DNA from: CAZCEC01 sp964497615
GTDB lineage: Bacteria; Chloroflexota; Anaerolineae; Anaerolineales; UBA6663
Assembly: GCA_964497615.1 (NCBI GenBank)
Contig: CAZCEC010000060.1
Location: 1-40,525 of the forward strand
Direction: 5' to 3'
DNA: 40,525 bases
Part shown: piece by piece, positions 26,323-34,083 of the stretch
Position numbering within the stretch: the first letter of the stretch is position 1
Layout: the number at the start of each line of letters is the position of its first letter
The notes under the pieces: model-generated
The model's input: only the letters and a program-made list of their open reading frames with translations
What the model was told of the DNA's origin: nothing
Database searches by the model: none
Made by a program: the position numbers and the translations under genes

Positions 26323-27147
26323 TTGTCTGCCTGCCTCTGCCTGATTGCTCATCCTGACGACGAAACCATGCTCTGCGGCGGCACCCTCGCCTTGCTGGCC
26401 GCCCGTGGCGTGGACGTGCACCTCGCCTGCCTCACCCGCGGCGAAGGCGGCGAGCTAGGCGAACCGCCCCTCACCGACCGCACCGGCCTGGGCGCGCTTC
26501 GGACGCGAGAGCTGAGCTGTGCCGCCCAACAGCTTGGCTGCCGGGACCTCCAGTTTCTGGGTTATGTGGACCCCGTGGTGGGCCCTGGCGAGACCCTCTT
26601 CGCCCCCGAGCACGACTTCGACGCGCTCGTAGATCAGATCAAGTCCTTGCTCGTGTCCATCCCTGCCAGCGTCCTGCTCACCCACGGCTCCAACGGCGAG
26701 TACGGCCACCCCGCCCACCAGCTCGTCCACCGCGCCGCCCTGGCCGCCGCCGCCCACCCCGCCCTCACCGAACCGGGCCGCCCGCCCGTCATTGTCTATT
26801 CCTTCGCCGCCAGCTATCCCAACCACCCCTACCCCCGCCTCGCCAACGCCGGCGACCCCGCCAGCCTCATCGTGGATGTGAGCGCCGTCCTCGACCAAAA
26901 AGAGGCCGCCGCCATGTGCCACGCCTCCCAAAATGCGCTCTTTGTCCGCCGCCGCTCCGAAGCCGCCGGCCGCCCCCTCACCGTCCGCGAGGTCCTGCTG
27001 TCCGAAGAATCCTTCCACCGCCACTGGCCAGCCTCAGCGCAGCACTCAGCGCCGCCCCCCGCCGCCGACCCCTTTCTCGCCTGGCTCCATCCGTCCGACC
27101 CTGCCGCCGCTTCCACCAGTCGACCAATCGACCAGGTAACCAATTGA
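26323..27147 (+). CDS. PIG-L family N-acetyl-sugar deacetylase
   Basis: 274-residue protein of the LmbE/PIG-L family of zinc-dependent deacetylases acting on N-acetylglucosaminyl-type substrates (as in bacillithiol, mycothiol or antibiotic pathways). The metal-binding AHPDDE motif is at residues 9-14 and the second histidine motif is GHPAHQLVH. No ATG is available: the only candidate is TTG 26323, five codons before the conserved core, with no ribosome site. The upstream PyrK-like gene ends 12 bases earlier in the same frame, so reinitiation or readthrough of the UGA is possible. The C-terminal 25 residues are low complexity. Substrate unknown. Confidence 0.88.
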   Translation: MSACLCLIAHPDDETMLCGGTLALLAARGVDVHLACLTRGEGGELGEPPLTDRTGLGALRTRELSCAAQQLGCRDLQFLGYVDPVVGPGETLFAPEHDFDALVDQIKSLLVSIPASVLLTHGSNGEYGHPAHQLVHRAALAAAAHPALTEPGRPPVIVYSFAASYPNHPYPRLANAGDPASLIVDVSAVLDQKEAAAMCHASQNALFVRRRSEAAGRPLTVREVLLSEESFHRHWPASAQHSAPPPAADPFLAWLHPSDPAAASTSRPIDQVTN

Positions 27148-27161
27148 CGAGTTGCCCGCCC

Positions 27162-27968
27162 ATGATTGACCTCGCTCCCCGCCACAAGCACGGCCTCACC
27201 CTGGACAACCCCGTGATGAACGCCGCCGGCACCCTCGGCTTTGCCCAGGAATACCGCGGCCTCATCAAACTGAACGCCTTGGGTGCCTTCGTCACCAACC
27301 CCCTCACCTACCGCCCGCGCACCCCCGCCCACTCGCCCAACGCCGTCCTCATGCCCGAGGGCGTGCTCGTCCACACTGGCCTGCCCAACCCCGGCGTCCC
27401 CGACGCCCTTCGCCGCTGGGATAAAGAGTGGCGCCGCCTGGGCACCCCCGTCATCGTCCACCTGGCCGCCACCACCCCCGGCGAAACCGCCCGCAGCCTG
27501 TCCCTCCTGGAGCGCGCCAACGGCGTCGCCGGCATCGAACTGGGTCTGCGCGACGACGTCTCCCCCACCGACCTGGCGCACCTCGTGCGCGAAGCCCTCG
27601 GCGGTCAACCCCTGCTGGTGCGCTTGCCCGTGGCACGTGCCGTGGAATTGGCCCCCGCCGCCGCCCGCGCTGGCGCCGACGCCCTCACCATCGCTGCCCC
27701 GCCGCGCATCGAAGCCGCCGCCGGTGATCGGAGATTCTCCGGCCGGCTCTACGGTGTCTCAATTTTCGCTGCTGCTCTGGAAGCCCTGCGTGGTGTTGCC
27801 GCTCTCAACCTCGGCCTGCCCCTCGTCGGCGCCGGAGGCATCCGCACCCTCGAATCCGCTCAAGCCATGCTGGCCGCCGGTGCCGCCGCCATCCAGATCG
27901 ACGACTTCATCTGGACTCAACCTCAAGCCGTGGCCGATCTCACGGCCTCAATCTCCTCACCCCCGTAG
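27162..27968 (+). CDS. Dihydroorotate dehydrogenase-like barrel protein lacking catalytic motifs
   Basis: 268-residue TIM-barrel protein. It matches PyrD type 1 at both ends: LDNPVMNAAGTLGF near the start and the phosphate-binding LVGAGGIRTLESAQAMLAAGAAAIQ near the end. The catalytic loop NxSCPN is absent (IELGLRDDVSP stands there), the flavin-contacting lysine of KTxT is Asn (FVTNPLTYRPR), and the later VKLSP lysine is Arg (LVRLP). It may not oxidise dihydroorotate. The start at ATG 27162 follows the PIG-L stop by 14 bases. With the PyrK-like gene it forms a divergent PyrK/PyrD pair of unknown substrate. Confidence 0.82.
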   Translation: MIDLAPRHKHGLTLDNPVMNAAGTLGFAQEYRGLIKLNALGAFVTNPLTYRPRTPAHSPNAVLMPEGVLVHTGLPNPGVPDALRRWDKEWRRLGTPVIVHLAATTPGETARSLSLLERANGVAGIELGLRDDVSPTDLAHLVREALGGQPLLVRLPVARAVELAPAAARAGADALTIAAPPRIEAAAGDRRFSGRLYGVSIFAAALEALRGVAALNLGLPLVGAGGIRTLESAQAMLAAGAAAIQIDDFIWTQPQAVADLTASISSPP

Positions 27969-28040
27969 GGGCGAAGCCCGCGCCCCCCCCCCCCCCCCCC
28001 NNNNNNNNNNNNNNNNNNNNNNNNNNNNNNATGCTTCGCC
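27966..28040. repeat. GTAGGGGCGAAGC-type inverted repeat interrupted by the assembly gap
   Basis: GTAGGGGCGAAGC (27965-27977) on the left faces GCTTCGCCC (28033-28041) on the right, the ends of a REP-like hairpin. Between them are a run of 18 C (27983-28000) and the unresolved bases. Confidence 0.55.
28001..28030. other. Assembly gap (30 N)
   Basis: Thirty unknown bases follow an 18-C homopolymer inside an inverted repeat. True length and order across it are uncertain. The stretch 28042-28222 after the gap is C-rich with no gene that I can see. Confidence 0.99.
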
Positions 28041-28222
28041 CGGCCTGAAGTCCCCCCCCACCATCGCCCCCCGAACCCCTCTCCTCCTCCACTCTTGCAC
28101 CTGCTGCACACTTGGCCCGAATGCACTTACCGGGTCTGCTGCCTAACCCACTGCCAACCGCCAGCCGCCCCTGAACTGGCAGCGGCCAATCTGCTAAATC
28201 CGTTTCAAAATCCGTTGCCCCA

Positions 28223-28696
28223 TCACCGTTCCAGCAATATCGTCACCGGCCCATCATTCTCGATCTCCACCAGCATCATCGCTCCAAACACCCCGCGCTG
28301 GATTGGCACCCCGTGAAACGCCAGCCGCTGCCCAAAATACGTCACCAGCGGCTCCGCCTCCGCCGGCAAGGCCGCGTCAATGAACGATGGCCGCCGCCCC
28401 TTCTGCGTATCCGCATACAACGTGAATTGTGAGACCACCAGGGCGCTCCCGCCCGCCTCTAGCACCGAGCGGTTCATCTTCCCCGCCTCATCCTCGAAGA
28501 TGCGCAGGTTAGCCGTCTTCTCGGCCAGCCAATCCGCCTGCGCCTCCCCGTCCCCCTTCCCCACCCCCACCAGGATCACCATTCCTGGCCCAATCTCCCC
28601 CACCACCTCGCCGCGCTGTCCTTCCGCGCCGCGCTGTCCTTCCGCGCCGCCCACCCTCACCGCCCCCCGCTTCACCCGCTGAATCACCAGCCGCAT
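28223..28696 (-). CDS. dtd: D-aminoacyl-tRNA deacylase
   Basis: 157-residue DTD enzyme, which hydrolyses D-amino acids from tRNA. The two signature motifs are present: SQFTLYAD in the middle and NDGPVT (Gly-cis-Pro loop) at the C-terminus. Start ATG 28696 has GGAGGT just upstream. Near residue 16 the protein has an extra segment GGAEGQRGAEGQR in the usually short turn before GEVVGEIG, caused by an 18-bp tandem duplication. It follows the unrecognised 29598-28756 gene on the same strand and may be the last gene of the parAB-trpS operon. Confidence 0.95.
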   Translation of the reverse strand: MRLVIQRVKRGAVRVGGAEGQRGAEGQRGEVVGEIGPGMVILVGVGKGDGEAQADWLAEKTANLRIFEDEAGKMNRSVLEAGGSALVVSQFTLYADTQKGRRPSFIDAALPAEAEPLVTYFGQRLAFHGVPIQRGVFGAMMLVEIENDGPVTILLER

Positions 28697-28755
28697 CCCA
28701 CCTCCGCCCCCCATATCCCCTGAGTCCCCCGCCTCCCTTGAGTCCCCTGCTTCCC

Positions 28756-29598
28756 CTACTTCCGATCCACCACCGCCTTCACCAGCTTCACCGCAATGCT
28801 CCCCCCCGGCACAATCATCCCCACCGCATCGGCCGTCACATCGAACAGCAGGTCACGCGTCACCATGCCCTTGATCTGGTCCTGCAGCTTGCGCCCGCCG
28901 CTGCGCACATCGCCCGTCAGCCCGTCATACTCCACCACCACCTGCTTCCCCTTCGCCACCCAGGCATACTCAAACGCGTACATCGGGCGGAAGTACAGAT
29001 CAATCGCCTCCACATCCACCCGCTCCTCGTGGATCACCTGCGCCTGCACCGGCTGCACCACCTCGGCCATCACTTGCCGCGTCACCGCCGTCGCCCGCGC
29101 CTGCGGCACCACCACAAAAAAGCCTTCCGGCACAAAGCTCTCCAGGTTCGTGATCTCCAGGCTGGGATAGGTCAGGTAGCGGCTGTAGTCGAACCGATTG
29201 CCCGTCAGCCCGTCAAAGGTGGCGCTCACTCGCCGCTCGTCCAGGCAGTGCTCCACCGCGTTCAGGTTCACCTGCGGCGCGCCCTTGGCTGGCCGGTCCA
29301 CCTTCACCTGATGCTCCAGCACCGTGATCTGCTGCACCTCCGGCCCGCTCACTGAGATCGCGAATGACCGGTTGCGGTCATAACGCGTCCGCCCGGAGAT
29401 CGTCACCAGCCAGAACGGCTCCAGCCGCGCCTCCGTCGACACCAGTTGGATGTCCTCCGCCTTAGGCCGCGACAGCAGCGCCCCCACCGTCCCCGCCACC
29501 AGGCTGGTGCGCTTGTCATCCACCCGCACCTTCGCCACCTCCAGTGGCACCTGCGGCGTAATCTGAAATGCCCGTTCCTCCGCCAATGAGATGTCCAT
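28756..29598 (-). CDS. Protein of unknown function
   Basis: 280-residue protein that I do not recognise. It has no signal peptide and no clear transmembrane helix. The middle is strand-rich with repeated aromatic residues (EPFWLVTISGRTRYDRNR, LYFRPMYAFEYAW, KQVVVEYDGLTG), and DGLTG occurs twice (ATFDGLTGNRF and EYDGLTGDVRS), hinting at two related beta domains. A C-terminal helix with an alternating hydrophobic pattern (GGSIAVKLVKAVVDRK) closes it. GAGGG lies ahead of ATG 29598. It sits between trpS and dtd, all on the minus strand. Confidence 0.8.
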   Translation of the reverse strand: MDISLAEERAFQITPQVPLEVAKVRVDDKRTSLVAGTVGALLSRPKAEDIQLVSTEARLEPFWLVTISGRTRYDRNRSFAISVSGPEVQQITVLEHQVKVDRPAKGAPQVNLNAVEHCLDERRVSATFDGLTGNRFDYSRYLTYPSLEITNLESFVPEGFFVVVPQARATAVTRQVMAEVVQPVQAQVIHEERVDVEAIDLYFRPMYAFEYAWVAKGKQVVVEYDGLTGDVRSGGRKLQDQIKGMVTRDLLFDVTADAVGMIVPGGSIAVKLVKAVVDRK

Positions 29599-29703
29599 CT
29601 TTCGCCCTCTTCCTTCGCCTTTTGTCCTACTTCACGCGTCCCACGTCCCTCATCCCCTGCCCCACGCCTGGGCGTCGTCCTTCATAACTCATCCTTCGTC
29701 CCC

Positions 29704-30687
29704 CTACGGCAGCCCCACCGCCCGCTTCACATCCCCCAGCGTCTCATCCGCCAGCACCCGCGCCCGCGCCGCCCCGTCGTGCAGCACCTCCCACACGTAA
29801 TTCGGGTCGCGGCCAATCTCCGTCCGCCGTTCGCGCAAGGGCGCCAGGTCGGCGTTGATGTTCTTCGCCAGGATCTTCTTGCAATCCACGCACCCGATCC
29901 CCGCCGCGCGGCACTCGCGCTCGATCATGGGCAGTTCGTCCGGCGAGAAGGTCTTGTGCAGAGTAAAGACGTTGCACACCTCCGGCCGGCCGGGGTCGCT
30001 GCGCCGCGCCCGCTGCGGGTCGGTCACCATCGTCATCACCCGCGCCTGCGTCTCCTCCGGCGTCGCCGCCAGCTCGATGTCGTTGTTCAGGCTCTTGCTC
30101 ATCTTCTGCACCCCGTCGGTGCCCAGCACCTTGGGATACTCGGTGTTCTTCATCTGCGGCTCGATCAGCGCCTGGCTCTTGGTCCGGTGATTGAACGTCC
30201 GCACCACCTCGCGCGCGAACTCCAGGTGCGAGGCCTGGTCCACCCCCACCGGTACGATCCCCGCCCGATAGAGCGTGATATCCGCCGTCATCAGCACCGG
30301 GTAGCCCACCAGCCCATAGTTCACGTTGTGTGGGTGCTGGGCCACCTTGTCCTTGAAGGTCGGCAAGTCCGTCAGCTTGCCCAGCGGCGTGAACATGCTC
30401 AGGATCGTGTGCAGTTCCGTCACCTGCGGCACGTGGCTCTGCACGAACATGATCGTCTCATCCGGCCGGATGCCCGCCGCCAGCCAGTCCAGCGCCATCT
30501 CGGCCGTGTTCGCGCGCAAGTCCTCGAACTCGTCCAGCGTCGTCAGCGCGTGCAGGTCCACGATGCAGTACACGCAGTCATAGTCGTCCTGCAGCGCCAC
30601 ATAGTTCTTGATCGCCCCCAGATAATTGCCCAAATGCTGGCGGCCCGTTGGCCGGGCGCCGGAGAATACACGTCCCTTCTTGGTCAT
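29704..30687 (-). CDS. trpS: Tryptophanyl-tRNA synthetase
   Basis: 327-residue class I aminoacyl-tRNA synthetase, a normal length for bacterial TrpRS. The HIGH-type motif is TGRQHLGNYLGA near residue 14 and the KMSKS motif is QKMSKSLNND. It charges tRNA-Trp in the cytosol. The start lies 3 bases after the parB stop, so it is translated from the pfkB-parA-parB message. Confidence 0.97.
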   Translation of the reverse strand: MTKKGRVFSGARPTGRQHLGNYLGAIKNYVALQDDYDCVYCIVDLHALTTLDEFEDLRANTAEMALDWLAAGIRPDETIMFVQSHVPQVTELHTILSMFTPLGKLTDLPTFKDKVAQHPHNVNYGLVGYPVLMTADITLYRAGIVPVGVDQASHLEFAREVVRTFNHRTKSQALIEPQMKNTEYPKVLGTDGVQKMSKSLNNDIELAATPEETQARVMTMVTDPQRARRSDPGRPEVCNVFTLHKTFSPDELPMIERECRAAGIGCVDCKKILAKNINADLAPLRERRTEIGRDPNYVWEVLHDGAARARVLADETLGDVKRAVGLP

Positions 30688-30690
30688 GCC

Positions 30691-31563
30691 TTATCCTTGT
30701 TCCCCCAGAATCTTCTCGCTGATTGCGTTTAGCTCTTCATCCGAATAAAAGTGCAGCGTGATCGTCCCCCCCTTGCGCCCCCGCCGCAGCGACACCCGCG
30801 TCCCCAGGTGGTCGCGCAGCCGTTCGGCCAGCGCATCCGTCTCCACCTCCCGCGCCTCCCGCGCCGGGCGCGCCTCCTTCTGCCCCAGCAGCCGCCGCAC
30901 CAATGCTTCCGTCTGCCGCACGCTCAGGTCGCTCCGCAGCACCTTGTCAAACGCCGCCATCTGCGCTTCGGTCGTGGGCAGCATCAGCAGCACCCGCGCG
31001 TGCCCCTCGGAAAGCTCCCCCGCCACCAGCGCTTCCAGGATGCGCTGCGGCAGCTTCAGCAGCCGCAGCGTGTTCGTCACCGTGACGCGCTTCTTGCCCA
31101 CCCGCGCCGCGATGGACTCGTGCGACAGCCCAAAGTCGTCCGCCAGGTGCCGGTAGGCCAGCGCCGTCTCCAGCGGCCCCAGGTCCGAGCGCTGGATGTT
31201 CTCCACCAGCGCCACCTCCAGCAGTTGCTGGTCGGTGGCCTCGCGCACGATGGCCGGCACCATCGCCAGCCCCGCCAGCCGCGCGGCCTCCAGCCGCCGC
31301 TCCCCCGCAATCAGGGTGTACTGCCCCGCAAAGCTCGTCTGCGCCACAATCAGCGGCTGAATCACCCCGTGTTCGCGGATCGAGTTCGCCAGTTCTTCCA
31401 GTTCGGTTGGGTCCAGCCGGGCGCGCGGCTGGCGCGGGTTGCGGCTGATGGCCGCCACCGCCACCTGCCCCACGCCCGCCGCCGCTTGCGCGGGCGGTTC
31501 GGGCGAGGCCGGCAGCAGCGCGTCCAGCCCGCGGCCAAGACCACGTTTCGATGAGACAGGCAT
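30691..31563 (-). CDS. parB: Chromosome partitioning protein ParB
   Basis: 290-residue CTP-dependent clamp that loads on parS sites. It begins with the ParA-contacting GLGRGLDALLP, has the CTP-binding GERRLEAA loop, a helix-turn-helix (SHESIAARVGKKRVTVTNTLRLL) and a C-terminal dimerisation region ending FYSDEELNAISEKIL. It lies 4 bases after parA. No parS consensus was seen in this window. A second, different parB is truncated at the right window edge. Confidence 0.97.
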   Translation of the reverse strand: MPVSSKRGLGRGLDALLPASPEPPAQAAAGVGQVAVAAISRNPRQPRARLDPTELEELANSIREHGVIQPLIVAQTSFAGQYTLIAGERRLEAARLAGLAMVPAIVREATDQQLLEVALVENIQRSDLGPLETALAYRHLADDFGLSHESIAARVGKKRVTVTNTLRLLKLPQRILEALVAGELSEGHARVLLMLPTTEAQMAAFDKVLRSDLSVRQTEALVRRLLGQKEARPAREAREVETDALAERLRDHLGTRVSLRRGRKGGTITLHFYSDEELNAISEKILGEQG

Positions 31564-31567
31564 GGGA

Positions 31568-32350
31568 CTAGACTTCCGCGTTCAGGCGGTCACCATTCAG
31601 CACTTCCTCGGCCAGCGCCTGGTAGGCCAGCGCCCCGGACGAGGTGGGGGCATAGATCGAAATGGGCACCCCGTGCGACGGCGCTTCGGCCAGCCGCACG
31701 CTCCGGGGAATGATAGCCGCAAACACCTTTCCGGGGAAATGCCGCCGCACCTCCTCCACCACTTGCTGCGCCAGGCTGATGCGGCTGTCGAACATCGTCA
31801 TCACCAGCCCGCGGATCGAAAGCGTCGGGTGCAGCGCCGCCCGCACCCGGTTGAGGGTATGCGTCAACTGCCCCAGCCCTTCCAGCGCCAGATACTCGCA
31901 CTGCACCGGGACGATCACGCCGTCCCGCGCCGCTGCCAGCCCGTTCACCGTCAGCAGCCCCAGCGACGGCGGGCAATCCACCAGCACATAATCATAGTTG
32001 GCCTCAATCGCCGCCAGCGCCTGCCGCAGCTGCATCTCCCGCGCCAGCATCCCCACCAGCTCCACCTCCGCCCCGGCCAGCGCGGGGGAGGCCGGCAGCA
32101 GGGCCAGCTTAAGCTGCGGGCTATGCAGCAGATGGTCGCGCGGCGAGGCGCCGTCCACCAGCGCGTCGTACACCCCGCCCGCCACCTTGTTCTTGTCCAT
32201 CCCCAGCGACGAGGTCGCATTGGCCTGCGGATCCAGGTCCACCAGCAGCACCCGCTGGCCCATCTGCGCCAGCGCTGCCGCCAGGTTGATGGCCGTGGTC
32301 GTCTTGCCCACCCCGCCCTTTTGGTTCACCAGCGTATAGATGCGTCCCAT
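31568..32350 (-). CDS. parA: Chromosome partitioning ATPase ParA
   Basis: 260-residue ParA/Soj ATPase with the deviant Walker A KGGVGKTTT near residue 10, the DLDPQANATSSL motif and DCPPSLGLL. It works with ParB in origin segregation. ATG 32350 is one base after the pfkB stop (TAA 32352-32354), so its ribosome site lies within pfkB and translation is likely coupled. Confidence 0.97.
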   Translation of the reverse strand: MGRIYTLVNQKGGVGKTTTAINLAAALAQMGQRVLLVDLDPQANATSSLGMDKNKVAGGVYDALVDGASPRDHLLHSPQLKLALLPASPALAGAEVELVGMLAREMQLRQALAAIEANYDYVLVDCPPSLGLLTVNGLAAARDGVIVPVQCEYLALEGLGQLTHTLNRVRAALHPTLSIRGLVMTMFDSRISLAQQVVEEVRRHFPGKVFAAIIPRSVRLAEAPSHGVPISIYAPTSSGALAYQALAEEVLNGDRLNAEV

Positions 32351-32351
32351 C

Positions 32352-33215
32352 TTATTCGGGCCGCGATCCCAGCTCCGCCTGCGCGCGGCAGTAGCCCGCC
32401 TCTTCGCGCGTGGGCGTTCCCTCCAGGCCCAGCCGTGTCACCGATACCGCCGCCACCTGGTTGGCAAACCGCGCCGACGCCCACGGATCGCCCGTCTCGT
32501 ACAGGTTGACGAAGTACGCCGCGGCGAAGACATCCCCCGCCCCCGTCGGGTCCACCTCCACCACCGTCGGCGCCCGGAAGTCCCGCGCCCCCGCCCCCTT
32601 CACGAACACGGTGCAGCCCTCCGCGCTGCGCGTCACCACCAGCACCTTCGCCCAGCGCGCCCAGCGCTCGGCCACGGTCCAGTCCCCATTCAGGTCGTCC
32701 ACGCTCGTCACCACCGCGCTCACCTGGCCCAGCGCTTCCTCCGCCCGCGGCCACTTCGCCGCGTCGGTGCGCACTTCGCCGTCGGCCCCCCACTCGCGCA
32801 GCCAGCCCTGCGGCGTCAGGCCCACAAAGGCCCCGCCAAAGTCGCCGGCCAGCCCTGGGTCTAGCTCTTGCGCCATCGGCGCCAGGTGCACGATGGGCGC
32901 GCGCAGCCAGTGGGTGGGCACCGCCTCCACCGTCAGCGGGCCGGCCAGCCCGCGCAGGAACTGCCGCCGCCCGCCGCCTATATAGATGTTCTCGAACGTG
33001 GTCGTCTCTGGTGAAGGCTGGCGCGCCAGCGGTATCCCCGCCAGCGGGCTGAGGTCCACATCCTCATGCGCCGCCGTGACGATGCCGGGGTTGTAATCCA
33101 AGGCCTGCGCCGTCCGCGCCGCAAACGACGGCGTGCCGCCCAATCGCGGCCCATCCGGCGTCAAGTCCTTGGTGATATGCCCAATCAGGAGATAGTGAAC
33201 AGCGCGTTCGGCCAT
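32352..33215 (-). CDS. PfkB-family carbohydrate/nucleoside kinase
   Basis: 287-residue ribokinase-fold protein. GHITKDL at the N-terminus and the C-terminal DPTGAGDVFAAAYF (with the catalytic aspartate) are the two PfkB signatures. The substrate (sugar, nucleoside or inositol-like) cannot be fixed. ATG 33215 is chosen: TACAAT ends six bases upstream on the minus strand, so a transcript would start at the ATG itself. The frame is open further upstream but would run through the promoter and a terminator. It is the first gene of an operon with parA, parB and trpS. Confidence 0.9.
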   Translation of the reverse strand: MAERAVHYLLIGHITKDLTPDGPRLGGTPSFAARTAQALDYNPGIVTAAHEDVDLSPLAGIPLARQPSPETTTFENIYIGGGRRQFLRGLAGPLTVEAVPTHWLRAPIVHLAPMAQELDPGLAGDFGGAFVGLTPQGWLREWGADGEVRTDAAKWPRAEEALGQVSAVVTSVDDLNGDWTVAERWARWAKVLVVTRSAEGCTVFVKGAGARDFRAPTVVEVDPTGAGDVFAAAYFVNLYETGDPWASARFANQVAAVSVTRLGLEGTPTREEAGYCRAQAELGSRPE

Positions 33216-33221
33216 ATTGCT

Positions 33222-33227
33222 ATTGTA
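33222..33227 (-). promoter_or_regulatory. -10 box of the pfkB-parAB operon; transcript probably leaderless
   Basis: TACAAT on the minus strand with six bases to ATG 33215. No -35 match and no ribosome site are seen. The box lies immediately after the terminator of the upstream operon. Confidence 0.5.
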
Positions 33228-33231
33228 CCGA

Positions 33232-33260
33232 TAAATACAAAGACGGCGCTTCGCGCCGTC
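33232..33260 (-). terminator. Intrinsic terminator of the rpmH-jag operon
   Basis: Perfect 8-bp stem GACGGCGC / GCGCCGTC with a 3-base loop (33242-33260) followed on the minus strand by TTTGTATTTAT. It lies 129 bases after the jag stop. Confidence 0.8.
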
Positions 33261-33388
33261 GCATTCCCAAAACACACCTTGAACGCAGGCATTCGCCGGC
33301 GCCCTAATAGAAGCGGCGAGCATCGCTCGCCGTGTCTCCAGTCAATTTCCCTTGCAGCGCTCGCAGAGCGCCGGGATAGGGCCGGGGG

Positions 33389-34069
33389 TTAGGTCGCGCT
33401 CCGCGGCACCACCGTCACCTTCCGGTGGCTCCCTTCGCCCACGCTCTCCGTGGTCACGTCCTGATGGTCGCGCAGTTCCAGATGGATGATGCGCCGCTCG
33501 TTCGCCGGCATCGGCTCCAGGGTCATGGTGCGCCCCCGCTCCACGGCCTGCTCCGCCATGCGCCGCGCCAGGCGCCGCAGTTGCTCCTCGCGCCGCTTCT
33601 TGTGCCCTTGCACGTCCACCACCAGGTCGATGCCATGACCCAACTGCTTGGCGATAATGAGCCGCGCGATGTATTGCAGCGCCGCCAGGGTGTCGCCCCG
33701 CCGGCCGATCAACAGCCCCAGGTCCGGCCCCTGCACGTCCAGCACAATCGGGGTCACATCCTCATCCGGCTGGCCGTGCGTGGCCTCCACCACGGCCTCA
33801 ATCTCCATCAGGTTCAGCAGGTCCACCAGCACCTGCCGCGCCGTCTCCAGTTCGCCTTCCGCGTCCAGTTCAGCCGGCTCGTCGTCCGCCGCCACCCGCG
33901 TGATCCGCACGCGCACCATCCCCGGCGTGTCTGTTTCCCCGGCGGCCTCAAACACCGCCACCTGCACCGCCTCGCGCGGCACGTCCCACTCCGCGCACAC
34001 GCGGCGCACGGCCTCGTCCACCTCGCTCCCCCCCACTCGCAGCTCAATCGATTCTGGCGCTTCGGACAT
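33389..34069 (-). CDS. jag: Jag/KhpB RNA-binding protein (Jag-N, KH, R3H)
   Basis: 226-residue protein of the SpoIIIJ-associated family. It has an N-terminal Jag-N domain (SIELRVGGSEVDEAVRRV), an acidic linker, a KH domain with the GxxG loop in LIGRRGDTL and a C-terminal R3H domain (NERRIIHLELRDH). KhpB-type proteins bind RNA and influence division and envelope growth. ATG 34069 has AGGAAA upstream and lies 14 bases after the yidC stop. It is the last gene before the terminator. Confidence 0.95.
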   Translation of the reverse strand: MSEAPESIELRVGGSEVDEAVRRVCAEWDVPREAVQVAVFEAAGETDTPGMVRVRITRVAADDEPAELDAEGELETARQVLVDLLNLMEIEAVVEATHGQPDEDVTPIVLDVQGPDLGLLIGRRGDTLAALQYIARLIIAKQLGHGIDLVVDVQGHKKRREEQLRRLARRMAEQAVERGRTMTLEPMPANERRIIHLELRDHQDVTTESVGEGSHRKVTVVPRSAT

Positions 34070-34083
34070 AGTGTATTTCCTGA

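Noticed and set aside
29599..29703. Extra small gene between trpS and the unknown protein
   Set aside because: Only C/T-rich sequence without a plausible start and ribosome site.
32351..33400. parS site near parAB
   Set aside because: No TGTTTCACGTGAAACA-like 16-mer was found here or elsewhere in the window.
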